DNA of 64,000 bases, from assembly GCA_964020975.1 (NCBI GenBank), contig OZ026616.1:78880493-78944492 (forward strand). The letters are read 5' to 3'. Each line of letters begins with the position of its first letter. Position 1 is the first letter of the stretch. This document shows positions 13,215 through 50,033 of this stretch, in pieces. The notes below the pieces were generated by a model that did not search any database, was not told where the DNA came from, and saw only the letters and a list, made by a program, of their open reading frames with translations. Made by a program: the position numbers and the translations under genes. The stretch comes from Hermodice carunculata. Lineage: Eukaryota > Annelida > Polychaeta > Eunicida > Amphinomidae.

Positions 13215-13455
13215 CCCGATTTTAAGTCAAATTAGGCAAACCTGTAACTGTCGTCGGCTGCTGCTTGCTACCGATAGCCCCTATGGGTTAAACCTGACAT
13301 GAAGCATGTAAGCCTAAAATGTCTGAAAGTGAATATTACAAGAGAATACTTGCAAAAGATAAAATTTAGTAGCAAAGCAGGCAAGCCTTAAACCTGTAAA
13401 AGTATTGTAGCCAAACTTTATAACGATCTTTGGATGTTAGCAGCCAAATTTGTAG
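13215..13455 (+). repeat. Interspersed repeat E, copy 1
   Basis: Recurs at 55,190-55,420 and 55,503-55,695 in the same orientation. Shared landmarks: AATTAGGCAAACCTG, TGTCGT-GGCTGCTGCTTGCTACCGATAGCCC, CATGTAAGCCTAAAATGTCTGAAAGTGAATATTA, AAAAGATAAA, TAGTAGCAAA-CAGGCAAG-CTTAAA-CTGTAAAA. Non-coding. Confidence 0.85.
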
Positions 13456-14089
13456 AGCAAGCCAGACAAGAAAAACAAGGAAATTCACGTGTATATAGTT
13501 TATCCTAAAAAGACCTATCTTGGTCAGAGATTGACTAACGTCGTGGATCATTAACGAGCTGACCGATTGCTTGTTTGATAAAATAGTTTTGAAAAAGAAA
13601 ACAATCGAATCCGAGTCTACATAACGCCACATGTGACTGTAGTTACACTGTCGAACAGAAAAGAAACGAAACCCTAGTAGAATGCGCAGATTTTTGGTTG
13701 CGCAATAGGAACTTCCGGTCCGAAGTCGCAGTTCAGATCAATTGAGAACATGCTGTCCGCCGCAACACCATGCTTTACCATGCCACGCCATGCCGCGTAG
13801 CGTATTTTCGACTGAGCCAAAATACACAGAACGTGTCGCTTGATGCCACTGCCAATGCCCAGCTCCATAAGGGTATCTCACCACCGTTTTGACCTCGTGC
13901 AATATTTACATATTACGTCGTCAGAAACGTATGGCACTTTATAGGAGAGGCCAATTCATGACATTTCAGGTCACAACAATCCAAATATTAAGAAACATGG
14001 TTTTGGTGTTACATAAAAAAAAAAAAAATGTTGGTAACTGAAATAACAGAAGCAACATAAATTTCTTGATAAATTTGATGAAATAATTC

Positions 14090-14355
14090 ACTAAACCCTG
14101 AATTTTGTTGATTGGTGAATTGCAAGCGAAACCCGGATTTTTGTTCACAAATCCCTACATTTTTTTACGATTCTCTTGGTTCTGTAAAAATGTTTGATAA
14201 GAGAGCAAAACCCAGGGTTTGGCGACATAACTAAGGGTTTTGTAACAAAGACCAGGCTTTTATGTACATACCCCAGAGTTTCCCAACAAAACCTGTTTTC
14301 TGTATCTCGCGACCGAGGATTTTTTGTACATGAAACCCGGTGTTTTACGAATTAT
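14090..14355. repeat. Degenerate short-period repeat
   Basis: A motif near AACCC-GGTTTT-TGTACA recurs about every 25-35 bp (for example 14,210, 14,235, 14,260, 14,285, 14,310, 14,335) with many substitutions. It looks like an eroded minisatellite. No coding content. Confidence 0.5.
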
Positions 14356-15998
14356 TGGACAATACAACTTTCATATTTCCCTTTGTTCGGAGTCAGGTAA
14401 TTCCACAGAACACCAGGTAGTTTAACGAATGTTTGCTGAGCCGCTTTTAAATTAAATAATAATAATATTAGTAAAAAAAAAAAATAAATAAATAAAAAGC
14501 ATCATAATATAATATTCGTTTTCACGCAAAAGTTCACCTGTTCTTCTGCATGCCTTATACCCTTTCCTCACATTCCTTCCTTTTCACACACCTGTAGCTG
14601 CCGGGGGGATAACCAGGTTTACGACACACCAATGGTGCTTAAAAGTTAAGTGGAACTGGCGGACTAATAACGTATGAGGCACAAATTCACCAGTTGTACC
14701 CATGTCTGGCCCATAGCGAATACTCTAAGAACTATTTTTCATTCTTTATTCGTCATTTCCACAAGAATCCACAGATTCTTCGAAACCTACCATCATTTTG
14801 CTTCCAGCTGATTACCCGATAGCAGGGGAGGCGTCGGTGAACATATATGCACAGAAAGCTCAGCTGCTGAGAGCGTTTCAAAGTAATGTAACAAGAGGGC
14901 TATGGCAGTCCAGTATCCAGCGGACATTGGTGCACAGATGTTTGTGGGTCTGTGACCTGCAGAGTAATATTAAGGTTGTCTTCATTGAAAACTGTCATCA
15001 CTGTTTGTTATATCGTCACTCATACAATCTGGAGTAATACTTTTGTTTTTTATGTATTATTATTTTTTTTGGGGGGGGGGGGGGGGCGTAGAGAGGGACA
15101 AAACGCACTATTACCAAGAATAAGCCACTGTGTTTGTTTGATCTCTTAATGTGCTGAAGTTTAATATTAAGAACTAAAGACATTTCATATCGGTACTTTC
15201 GTTTTAGTGTATAACACGGGTCTTGGGTCTATCATCACCGAGAAATAAGCCACCATGTTGGTTTGAACTTTCAAAGTCACTCAAAGTTCAAATTGAAAAC
15301 ACCAAAATAACCACATAGGCACTTCCCTGTTGTTGTATAATATTATCCGTCCAGATGTAGGGTCAATTACCGAAATTGCCAGTTTTCCAAGTTTTTACTT
15401 TTTTGGGGGTGGGGTGGGGTTGGGGGTTGGGGTTGGGGGCTGTCAGAATTTAGCCTAGGCATTTGCATTCGCTAGCTCAATACATAATACACTATGTTAT
15501 GCACTAATGTGACACCGCACAAAGTAATCGCAGTAATCTATAAATTGACATTTTAGAATGGAATGGGGCAGCTTTAACACGTAAATGACGTATTAGCTAA
15601 ATCAGCAATGTTCGAACAGGATATTGAGTCCTGCTTATACGTTAAAACCATATAAACTTGATAAAATATCCATTCATTTAGTAGGGCGAACAGCGGTATG
15701 AATTTTTCGTTTTTAATCTTTCTTTGTTTCTTTAACTGCGCTGAAGCCCGAAATTTTCCTTTGTGCGTGTGGTGGGTGCGTTTATAAAGTGTATGACGAC
15801 ATAGAAAAGGGGAATCTGGTTGAGTTTTCACATTTTTGAACAACCTGTGTTGTATTCTAAAGCCCATCGATTAACCTCAGTACTCACATTCGGCGCTTTT
15901 CAAAGTTGCATGCGGATCACAAGTATCACATTGATATCTGCTGAATGTGTTAACATGAAATAGCATCGAGGGTAGCATTTGCAAATATTTCTTCAGGA
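14356..15998. other. Upstream region of the mosaic gene
   Basis: No further gene is recognised. The stretch includes a poly-G run at about 15,070-15,086 and a G-rich patch near 15,403-15,440. The bases just before the start codon (about 15,981-15,996) read as T-rich sequence ending in CAG, so the first coding exon may itself be preceded by an intron and an untranslated exon. The transcription start was not located. Confidence 0.4.
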
Positions 15999-40020
<24,022 letters not shown>

Positions 40021-40254
40021 GTATGTTTCTCAAGTTGAGAAAATTACAACGTGTGTGCACACTGAGCAGTACAAATTGACAAATATGCAAAAGTGTCATT
40101 CATTGGCGCGTATCGGCAAACAATTCAGGGACAAGGTTATTTTTTTTTTTTATAATTTCGTTATTATATCCGTTTTCTGTGTTTCAACTTCTATATTGTT
40201 GCACTTAAAATTATAAACCCAGAATGTGTCTAATTGTAGTTTGAAACATTATGG

Positions 40255-40260
40255 AATAAA
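40255..40260 (+). terminator. Polyadenylation signal AATAAA
   Basis: Canonical hexamer about 235 nt after the stop codon, giving a short 3' untranslated region. Cleavage is expected 10-30 nt later. Confidence 0.6.
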
Positions 40261-40451
40261 AAGGTTTATGTGTGGTCATTATTAGTTCATGATGTCACAA
40301 AATATTACTTTGTATTTTGTGTAGTTTTGAGGTACAACATAAGCCTATCGGTTTTTCAATCTCCACCATATTTTGCCTTTAAATGTTCAGTCATGTATGC
40401 ACCAACTTGTTTTTTACACTGTTAAACCTTACTGCATGTTTATTTTTATAC

Positions 40452-40660
40452 TGGGGAGAGCGGAAGTCGACTCTGCCACCTTTGGGGCCAGTCGTCTAGC
40501 TGAAATGGGAAACGCACATATCCACTCGACCAAATCCCCTAAATTCTTCTGAATTAATGGTTCACTTGAGGTAGTTATGTGCGATTTCCATATCAATACG
40601 GTTATACAGTATATGTACTGAGTTGGCATTTATTTCCAAAATCGGGGACTTAAAACCAAC
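40452..40660 (-). repeat. tRNA-derived SINE B, copy 1
   Basis: Diverged copy of the unit at 40,800-41,010. On the minus strand it carries GGGGATTTGGTCGAGTGG (A-box side), and the shared upstream part contains CCAACTCAGT-CATATAC. Its B-box is eroded. Confidence 0.7.
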
Positions 40661-40675
40661 AGTATTAAGGAAATG

Positions 40676-40796
<121 letters not shown>

Positions 40797-40799
40797 GTT

Positions 40800-41010
40800 C
40801 GGAACAAGCGGGACCCGAACCTGCAACCTTTGGCGCCAGTCGCCAAGCGTAAGTGGAAAATGCACATACCCACTCGACTAAATCCCCATTCTTATAAAAG
40901 AATGATTCACTGGAGACATTTACGTGCAAGTGCCATATCAACACAGTGATGCGGTATATGCACTGAGTTGGCAATTATTTCCAGAATTGCGGACTTAAAT
41001 CCACCGGCAT
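40800..41010 (-). repeat. tRNA-derived SINE B, copy 2
   Basis: On the minus strand GGGGATTTAGTCGAGTGGG resembles the 5' end and A-box of a tRNA, and GGTTGCAGGTTCGGGTCC supplies a good RNA polymerase III B-box about 45 nt later. The 3' end runs into the long TA array. A flanking segment shared with copy 1 (GTGATATGGCACTTGCACG-type sequence) lies upstream. Confidence 0.75.
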
Positions 41011-41074
41011 TATGTAGCTATGTGCTGAACTTTAAATTGAGAATTAAGTATTACCTGAATACTTCTACTACTAT

Positions 41075-41165
41075 CACAACAACACCACCACCACCACCAC
41101 CACCACCACCAACAACAACAACAGGAACAACAAGAACAACAACAACAGGTACAACTTCTACTACC
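41075..41165. repeat. (CCA)n / (ACA)n compound trinucleotide array
   Basis: ACCACC units followed by ACAACA/GGAACA units. Confidence 0.93.
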
Positions 41166-41957
41166 TACTACACACATGAATAAACAGCTTTGTTTAGTGT
41201 TGCGATAAGGAAAATTGTTCACCGATGACGTTATTACAGACAGGAAGCAATGACACTGAAATCAGAAGCTTGGATATAGCCAAATTGATATCAATTCACT
41301 ATACATTTGTCAATAGATACATATAAAATTATCGCGAAATGTTACATTTAATTAGGTACTGTAGAAATGACAGAAGACAACTAATTAACGTTGATGCCAG
41401 GGAAACGAGACAAAACGTGTTTTCATGTTGGCGGAAGGTTGATTTGATAAACTTGGGCAGCAGATATCTGAAAATAGAATTAAAAAGTTGGCTTATAATG
41501 CAAGCAATTAGAATTAGGAATACAACTTGTTAAAATCAAATTAGTGAATAAATAAATCTGAATCTAAAATTCAGAAGCCATGCGTTGAACATAGGAAGGA
41601 GCACAATTTACCTTTGCACTGCTGGACATCACATTGGAGCGCTTAATTTTACGTGTTCCACAAGATTGTAAAGGAAATCAACTTAAAAAAAGATTTTGTA
41701 CACAATTATATGAATTTTCAGATGTTGATAACCACGAACAGGTTATTAACTTGTTGGCTGCAAATTAATTTGATATTTGGGTACGCTTGAAGACATTCGG
41801 ATTATTTAATTTTAATTTATTAACAGTCACCTTGAAAAAAGAGTATTGACAAATTGTAAATACAATGCTAATTGTGCTGCTGAAACTATGTTATATTTGA
41901 GTAAAAGAAGAAACAAATCACTGGCAGCATAGCGGAGGGTATATCGCCACAAATTTC
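41166..41957. other. Unassigned sequence
   Basis: A 195-bp open frame at 41,339-41,533 is richer in G and C than its surroundings and could be a relic of coding DNA, but no family was recognised and there is no splice or promoter support. Confidence 0.35.
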
Positions 41958-41959
41958 AC

Positions 41960-41979
41960 ATAACAAAACAAAACAAAAC

Positions 41980-42013
<34 letters not shown>

Positions 42014-42050
42014 CAAAAAAAAAAAAAACAAAAAAAAAAAAAAAAAAAAA
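41960..42050. repeat. (AAAAC)n / A-rich array
   Basis: Pentanucleotide AAAAC units passing into poly-A. Confidence 0.92.
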
Positions 42051-42765
42051 CCCCGCTCCAATGTAAAACAATTAATACGTGCCTTCGCAGCTGCATAATG
42101 TTCATCACTACATATGGAGGTTTCAGTAGACTACAAACATGCCCTGATTTGATGAGGTCGGGAACAATATTCAGAGCATGTGTACTTGCGTCAGTCGGTA
42201 AGGCGCTAATATTTTAAAGTATCCTGTTCACACAATTAAAGTCTTCTATTATAACACCATTCCCACTAAAATTATAGTTGCTTCCTAGTTTTTATCGGAC
42301 TGGTTTTATTGATGTGCACAATTTGTTAAACCAATGTCAGTGTAATAAGAACGCGACCACTGGCACGGACCAAATTCTGGCAGGTGAATTGTAATTCCGA
42401 ACTGCTTTGCGAAGGTCATTTGTCACTAGTCATACAAAAAATGTAACGAGAACTTGTTGAATTATAAACTGAAATACAATGGGGTACAATATAATTTTGC
42501 CTCATCAGCAAGAAATGACACGATATGATGTGTACTGGGGGCATGCAAATATCCCCATTGAGTTGCTGAATTAACGACATCGTATTTAAATGTCATGACT
42601 TAAAATTGTTCTAAATCACCAAAACTGGCATCTGTTTTACCTTTTTATTTGTTATCATTTTTACAGTTTTTTAGCTAAGAGCGAAATTTTATATCATTTG
42701 GCATAACCCGTCCGCCATTAATGAAAACATGGCTTTTATGTGATTGTTTTGTTAAGATCAATTGA
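42051..42765. other. Non-coding sequence, nothing recognised
   Basis: AT-rich, short chance frames only. Confidence 0.4.
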
Positions 42766-42923
42766 GTATGTATGTATGTATGTATGTATGTATGTATGTA
42801 TGTATGTATGTATGTATGTATGTATGTATGCATGTATGCATGTATTCATGTAGGTAGGTATGTATGTTTGTATGTATGTATGTATGTATTTATGTATGTA
42901 TGTATGTATGTATGTATGTATGT
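42766..42923. repeat. (TATG)n microsatellite
   Basis: About 155 bp of TATG with a diverged centre (CATG, TTCA and TAGG units). Confidence 0.97.
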
Positions 42924-44567
42924 CAGCCTTTTAGGTGGTGGTGCTAATATATACTTCAGTGGATAATTTCTGTCTGTATTAAACAGAAATAATCCGTTAA
43001 AATAATTAGGCTTGGAACTTATTAACAGTACGACAGGTAATCTTAGGCAAGTGATTGTAGGTTCTGTGCCATATATTTATGTTACACGCTCTAACATTGT
43101 TCATCTCGACGTCTTGAAGGTAATTAACGGAAGAGTGGTCATATGTTCATTTCGGAAAAAAAAAAGTAGTGATGATTTACTTACAATCTCCATCAACAAA
43201 TAAATATGTGTAAGATTTTGCAAATGTTTTTACCCCTATCAATACTAGTTATTAACAAACAATAGTTTAAAAATTCTGCAGAATATAATATATAACTTTA
43301 AATTGACTAAAGATAGGTGCACCTCAAAGATCACTTCACATAATAAAGCCAGGCCCGGTGCTGAAACGTGTGCATGAATTATGTATCAATAAATAATCAG
43401 ACATTAAACTGCAGACCAAAACGTGATGATAAATGTAAACGTACTTATATTATAAATCCATATTGAATGAATTGTGTACTTTGTGGAAAGGTGACCACCT
43501 AGTTTGGTATCTCAGTATACACACCCGGCTTATCAGGTCGTCCATCCATCTATTCAATATACCTGTTTATCTGCATGTATTATTCCATGCTTTCAACTTT
43601 CTCCACCAGATTAAGTCGCCATTGGCAAAAGGCAAAGTTTATTTTTGCATGATTGTTGCCTTTGACCTTACGCACACAGCGTTGTGCTCCCATACGTCAG
43701 TTTTGTGTTTCTCAGGATCACTGTGCTGTCAAAAATCGCAGGTGTCTGCAATAGCCAATCATTTGGAGCTGGCCTGTGCTTAGCTGCAGATGATTGATTG
43801 CTGCGACCACATTGCTACGCAAATACATATCCAGTATTGCTGAAAATTGAAATTCACCAAAAAACAGTTCAAATGCGAACCACGCGGACACAACTTATGC
43901 CACAAACAGCAATATATGTGTGTGGTGACTTGAAATGTAATGCTCCATTTCAATAAATTTTTAATGGTATAAATAATCGTTTGGTGTAAACGCATGGTAG
44001 ATGACCTGTTATATATTATTCTTCATAGAAAACAGACGACATTTTGTACCAGACGGGTTTTTTTTGCGAGAAACAAAATTAATCGAGTACTATCACCCCA
44101 AGATTATAACTTAAGATCGATTTTGTGATAAAAATAATAAGCCATGCAATAGCAAACTATTTGGGGGACATATCTGCTCTTCCTGTCGATGGCAGGTACT
44201 GTGAGAACATTGGTGTCTGACTAAACATTAGCCATACATTTCACCACCATTTTCCAGTAGAAATTACAATGTAATGCATAAGGTATCAGGCAACTTGAAC
44301 ATACAAAATGTGCAGAAGTTACACATTTCTATTTTCAAATTGCAATCATATATACATATAAATAAATATATTTTTGATTTCTACAGATTTTAATTTGGTA
44401 GGGCACAGGTCTGTATGTGAGGCAAGATATAAATTGCATAGCTCCAACAAAAAACAGTACCGAAAAAATCGCATTGGAAGAAAATGTTGCCAAATCTAAT
44501 GCATCTATGACTGTAATATGACACACACTCACCTTTTCTATCCCGTGTTTTTGTATTTAACATTATT
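42924..44567. other. Non-coding sequence, nothing recognised
   Basis: Several frames of about 60-105 codons occur, none with a family signature. Confidence 0.4.
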
Positions 44568-44800
44568 GTATTTGTGTCTTTTTGTCCAAAACCACTTCCT
44601 AGTAGTCATTACCCTATTCCGCTGTCCGAACTCCTTACTTTCCATAAGCTAACCTGTCCCTGTCTAACCTATATACATATAGAAGTTCTATTGTCCATAT
44701 TGCACATGTTCCTCTGTAAAATTTGACATAGGCTGTATTAGCCCAAATGAATTAGAGGGTCTTCAGCGGTTGACTGCTCAACATGTATCGAAGCCTTTTA
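44568..44800 (+). repeat. Interspersed repeat F, copy 1
   Basis: Matches 54,608-54,835 in the same orientation. Shared landmarks: CCAAAACCACT-CCT, GTAGTCATTACCC, TCCGAACTC-TTAC, TAACCTGTC-CTGTCTAA-C, TATATACATAT, CCATATTG, CATGTTCCTCTGTA, TTTGACA-A-GCTG-ATTAGCCCAAAT and GGTCTTCAGCGGTT-ACT. Non-coding. Confidence 0.85.
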
Positions 44801-45924
44801 CCCGTTGATGTGAAATAATCTTGAAACTTCGAGTCTGTGATGTCATTCACAAAAGTATATTTTATGCTAAAAACGTGAGAATTTTAAACTTTGGAACATC
44901 AAAGTAACCAAACTTGACTTGAGGTGGGATTCACATGTGGCGTTTTCATATTTAGGGCCCAATGTGCGGATTGTGGTAATTTGTTTTTACATGAACAGAG
45001 AATTTCAAAGTAGTTGTAACAGAATATGTTAGTGATCAGTCTGAACTGGCCTATTCTACTCTGCATGGTTTCCTGTTCCCTATGGGTTACCCTTGTCAGT
45101 GGCTCACCTGGTTGCCAGGGATCATGGACCAAAGACTCTGCAAACATTGGCATTGTTAATTATCATGCCGATACAAACAAATGTGGTTAGCACTGCTTAA
45201 ACTCTTCAGTGTGAACAAAGTTTTGGGCTCAGTATTTTTTTCTGAAAGATTAGCACAACTGAGTTTTGGGTAGTATATGGTTTAAGTATCAAACTGCCCA
45301 AACATATTAAAAAAGTGCTTAGAGGATAATCAAAGGCGCTGACAACAGATCCGCCACTTTAACTGGGACTTTAAGTCAGGTCAAAACAGATCAGAACCCG
45401 AAGTATTCATACATGGCGGACCTAAGAGAAAGTGATTATCAACACTGTGTAGCGCCTTTTATATCTGTTTTTTTTTTTCACAAAGCTGTTAACAGTTACA
45501 AAAAAATGCACTAGGAATGGTGGACGGCCGGAGGAACAGCGCAATTCATAGCAGCCACGTCTTGAGTTTAAAACTTTTTAATAGTTTGTATGCAATTCTT
45601 GTGTATCTAAAATTTTATCAAACTGTTAACCATCAGGAATAAGTCAGGGACTGCCAATTAAATTTTCATTGCTAATCCAGTTAGTATTGCTCTTCTGTGG
45701 AAACATCACTGACCAGATACGAAGCAGGTGAGACTGAAAGTCTAATGCATATTGAGTGGCTGACTTTGTTTCTTGGAACAAATATGACACAATGTGAACA
45801 CTGATTCTTTCACTATATGTCCATACAGATGACAACAGTCTAGATAGTTTTCAGCACCAAACAAATTAATGATACAGCAGGCTGAGTTAGCGTCCATGCA
45901 GTAAACATACCTTAGTTTTGATAC

Positions 45925-45964
45925 GAGTTCGAAAATAAAATAATAAAATAAAATAAATAAATAA

Positions 45965-46014
<50 letters not shown>

Positions 46015-46056
46015 TGATGATGATGATGATGATGATGATAATAATAATATATATAT
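45925..46056. repeat. Compound (AAT)n / (GAT)n array
   Basis: AAAT units, then (AAT)n, then (GAT)n, ending in a short TA run. Confidence 0.95.
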
Positions 46057-46787
46057 ATTTTTAAATCTGCTTTTAGTGCTACGTGCACGAAACGTAAAAT
46101 TACACATAATGTACCTTACATATAGACAAGGGGTACAAGCACCACGGAAGAAGTGATCCACGCACAGCTCTAATTCAAACGTAGCCAACGGTAACTTATT
46201 AACTGCATGACACTTACTACCATTTAACATTATGTCAGTGAAGATCATTAAACAAATCTTTATAATAATCCTCGCTATATCTGTACGCATGTCCCAAAAA
46301 AGATAGATATCATGACATTTTTTAAAATAATTGTCACCATAATTATAAATTGCAAGCTACAAAGAACCTTTAAATGGAGCCTGGGTACTCCATTTGTAAT
46401 ATTCTCTGGGTTAGATTTGATACCATACGGCTCAACATATGGAGTTTGGTTGGAGTAAATTGCTTATGATGCCATAATAAAGTTACATTATTTTAACCAA
46501 TTGGCGATAGACCTACCAATTTACAAATATTACCACTGAAATACATTCCTTGGCCATAACAATGATAACTTTTAGAAGTGCATTTTGGAATGGCGAATGT
46601 AGCACAATGACAATCAATGAACTGGTGTTGGTGTTCATAGTAAAAGTTTGTAAAACAGTGGTATATTTGCATACGGTAGAGTTTAAATTAGTTTACCACA
46701 CTCAGACAGTTTGGAGATACGAACACATTTTTTTTTTTTTAACAAAGTTCATGGAGTCTTTTAAAACGGAGATGTAACTTTGATATT

Positions 46788-46962
46788 TTCCGCCTTTCAG
46801 GAAACATTCCCGAAACAATTAAGTGATCCTTCATGAGAATAAGAGAAGTTCCGCTTTGGTTGCAAACTTTATAAAAATCATATTCACAACAGAACTGCAT
46901 TATGTAGGAAACGTTCCCATTAAATGCCTTTTCTTGTACAAAACTGTGTGTAGTCTTGCAAT
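46788..46962 (-). pseudogene. Probable decayed sushi exon (paralogue of exon 5)
   Basis: On the minus strand, after a TTACTAG acceptor at 46,963, an open frame starts with CKTTHSF and runs to VSGMFPERRK. The last part aligns at DNA level with exon 5 around GGTCGGGAAGTTTACCTG (here TTTCGGGAATGTTTCCTG). The start and spacing also suit a sushi exon, but the conserved Trp and last Cys are absent. It directly follows the EGF relic in the expected gene order, which strengthens the call. Confidence 0.4.
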
Positions 46963-47039
46963 CTAGTAAGGGTATGTGGCTGGTCGAGTTTGCGTTCGAG
47001 TTGACGTGCATATAACATTATGTCAATAAAATACCTGAC

Positions 47040-47155
47040 TTCACTGCAGCAAAATCCATTGTTGCAGTTATTGCACCGAAATAAACTCGCGACATTCCAG
47101 CATGATGCCCTATTTTGGCAGTTGGGCGTGGAACAGTAACCATTGTTGACATATC
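47040..47155 (-). pseudogene. EGF exon, inverted paralogue of exon 4
   Basis: Minus strand, after a poly-T tract and an AAG acceptor. The frame reads GYVNNGYCSTPNCQNRASC, then FRCNNC and GFCCSE, matching exon 4 of the main gene at GYVNNG-CS, C-N-ASC, F-C--C and GFCC. It is three codons shorter before the final Cys pair, and the phase at its 3' border does not match exon 4, so it is either a diverged gene segment or a relic. I found no matching LamG, TSP1 or PAN exon on this strand in the window. The gap to the sushi-like exon is only 77 bp, against 10.9 kb in the main gene. Confidence 0.75.
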
Positions 47156-47159
47156 CTTA

Positions 47160-49695
47160 GTGTGTAATTTAAATGAAAAAAAAAAAAAAAACTCAGCAAA
47201 GAGCTTCTCCTCAGCTAACAGATGTAACACCACACCCATCGCTGGTATTACATCTGCTAGCTCCACATGAAACATCAGAGATTATTCACTGTGTCCTAAT
47301 CAAATATTAAGCTTTGTTGCTACAAGTAAGCTTCAGAGGCAACATACCACGGCCCATACTGGTATCGCGTTTACTGCGATGCACAGGTAAGTTTCAAAGT
47401 CTAGTTGCCACACCTGTAGCTGTCATCACGTTAATTGTGTATCAATAAAGTGCTACTATAGTGTTTCATAACTACAATCCAGCGCAGAGGAAAAAGTGTA
47501 TGCTTGTTAAAAAGGTAAAAGTGTTTTGGAAAACATTTGAAATTAAAAGTAATATAAAATATACCAAGATGGGCAGAGGGGAGACAGCGCTGTATTTGGG
47601 CACAATGAGACAAGCTTATGCCATGATAGGGTACATTGAGAGCATTATTTAGGAGCATTGTGAGACATGTTTGTTTAAAGAAGCTGGTGGATGTGCTTGA
47701 AAAGGAAACTTACAACCAAAGTGTTTTTTATACCCTTGCTCCGATTGAATTTTGTCAATACATTAAATTTTAAGCAATAAATATGTTTCAGTTCTTGTGT
47801 GCCTGCGCATGCTTTTCAGAGTGCCCCACCAATTGTTTCACATTACCCAACAGATTGGCAGTATAAGACAATCGACCATCGCTGATTTTCAAATAATTAA
47901 CCTTTTTGAAATCGGATTTCACAAATTTTAGTGTCCAGAACACGATCAGGGGATTTTCCATCCAACTGACATCATTGTAGATAGCAGTGCAGAAACATAT
48001 AGCTTCCTAGAACACAATCAAACTTTTACATCTGACTGTGCCCCACTCCTCCCAGACCTTACCTTCTGTTTCAGTCCCAACTGTGACTTAATTCAAACTA
48101 CTGAAAACAAACTGCTCAAGGTTATTTCCGTTCCAGACCATGATCACAGTTACTTGCATGTCCACAAAAAAAAAAAAAAAAAAAAAATGAGCAGTAATGA
48201 TGCCTTGTCCAGAAAAAAATATGACAAAGAAGATCACTAAAGATAGGCAATGGCCGTGTTATTTGCAGTGACAGGGATCCCATTCTTGTCTCCTACAACA
48301 AGAACACTATGTGTCTCCACATGAGTTACCGATAGCAGCGGTACAATGAATACAGTGTACATGTATCACAGAATTCAACATATTGTCCAATGAAGAAAAG
48401 ATATCTGACATGGTTATGCAATCAGTATATTTTATTTTATTTCAATTATTTAAGACACCCCTGTCCTATTTTCAGAGGACAGAGAAAGTTATTTAGGCTC
48501 AGGTCATGTTTTGTGTTTCCAAAAAAAAATACACTTAAGAATTCCCAGGTGTTTTTTACATGTCCATGGACCATTGATCAATCTTTTGCATGTTGTTAAA
48601 AACAAAAAAATATCCTGCACGAATATTTAGCTATCCAGGCCCACATGACCTGTGAATTGGAGTGCTCTGAATATATTTGATTACTCTATAATTGTTCTTT
48701 ACGATATTTGCAAGGTAAAATAGCTTATCCATCTTGGTAAATTTAATTCTAATGTTTCCATAATTACCATATGCATAATGAAACGTTTGACAGTTTACCT
48801 TTTAATTTGATTGGAATATTTATTTTCATCTCCTTGTTCCCAATACCACAATTGGCATAAGTACTGATACTGTATATTTATCTAAGTTGAAACTACAATT
48901 ATCAATTGTGTTGCAGATAGTCATCATAACATTGCTCATAAAACCTACATATGGTAGGTCTACATAATACCATGTGAAACAAGTACCCCATAACTCTTAC
49001 CTAATAGAACCCTACAGATTACTATAACACTCTGAATAGGAGATGGTGTATCCCTGCATAACACTTTTGTGGTCTGGAGGCATACATACATGGTCTACAG
49101 GTGCTGTTGGTTTTTCCTTTAGCCCAGGGAACAATCATTGTTTGCTCGTAAGACACATGCTGCAACTCTTCTAACCGAGTTACTACACAACAAGGTGCAC
49201 ATGTAGTATTGTTAAGAATTGCCAGTAACAATCATATTGGCAGTCAGGTCAGACAGTGGTGCATCGAGCAAATACACATACTCACAACAAAGAAATAAGT
49301 CGCCATGTGTAGGATACATCTGCATCCAACGCCGATCATTCTAGCATCAGTTCAATCACATTTTATAATTTCATAGTTCAAGAAAAAGCATTACCCATAT
49401 TCATGAATTTCAACTCAACAATGTCAGCAAAGGTAAACACAGAAAAAAGCCTCAGATTTAGGAACCACAAAAAAAAAAAAAAAAAAAAAAAAATTAAGAT
49501 GCATCTTCCAATGCCAATGTGAAGAAATACATTTTGATTCTTACTCGAGACCTTAGTCATCTATAAAAGGCAACTGGTAAGTTTAAACTAGTCCTGTTAA
49601 TTTCAAACAGCTCGAGTAAGAAGCCACCGTGATATATAAACATGATAATGAAGTACTGAAACGCCTTCTTGTTGCTGCCCGCTTATACCTTTGAT
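47160..49695. other. Region upstream (minus strand) of the EGF relic
   Basis: No LamG-like exon found here. Contains poly-A runs at 48,164-48,187 and 49,469-49,493. Otherwise AT-rich non-coding. Confidence 0.4.
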
Positions 49696-49697
49696 TA

Positions 49698-49815
49698 TCA
49701 AATGAAAAATACGATAAATTTATGTCGACCTGTATGGGATTCGAACCCACTACCTTCGGCACACTCGCCTCGCCATCGGGACAACCCCCAAAAAGGTTGA
49801 CCAACGACCCAGGGT
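49698..49815 (-). repeat. tRNA-derived SINE D, copy 1
   Basis: Minus strand: GATGGCGAGGCGAGTG (possible A-box) then GGGTTCGAATCCC (excellent B-box), followed by the tail CAGGTCGACATAAATTTATC. Fullest of three nearby copies. Confidence 0.78.
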
Positions 49816-49952
49816 GATGTTATAGCAGGTGTGGCTTGTACATTGACACGGTAGAGCACTTCCACAGACCGACAATTCATGAAATACACCTCTAATATAA
49901 TTTTGAAGTCGGAGCAATGGCCCACAGCACTTCGAAACCAATAGAGTATTAT

Positions 49953-50030
49953 CAAGTAAAAAATACGATAAATTTATGTCGACCTGTATGCGATTCGAAC
50001 GCACTACCTTCGGCACACTCGCCTAGCCAA
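49953..50030 (-). repeat. tRNA-derived SINE D, copy 2 (partial)
   Basis: Same tail and B-box region as copy 1 with one base changed in each half of the box (GCGTTCGAATCGC on the minus strand). Confidence 0.78.
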
Positions 50031-50033
50031 ATG

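Noticed and set aside
40800-40870. Possible functional tRNA gene
   Set aside because: A- and B-box-like motifs are present, but no full cloverleaf or acceptor stem could be drawn, and a related copy and TA tail point to a SINE.
44899-45153. Minus-strand frame containing DPWQPGEPL, checked as a possible TSP1 exon paralogue
   Set aside because: It lacks the TSP1 tryptophan and cysteine pattern.
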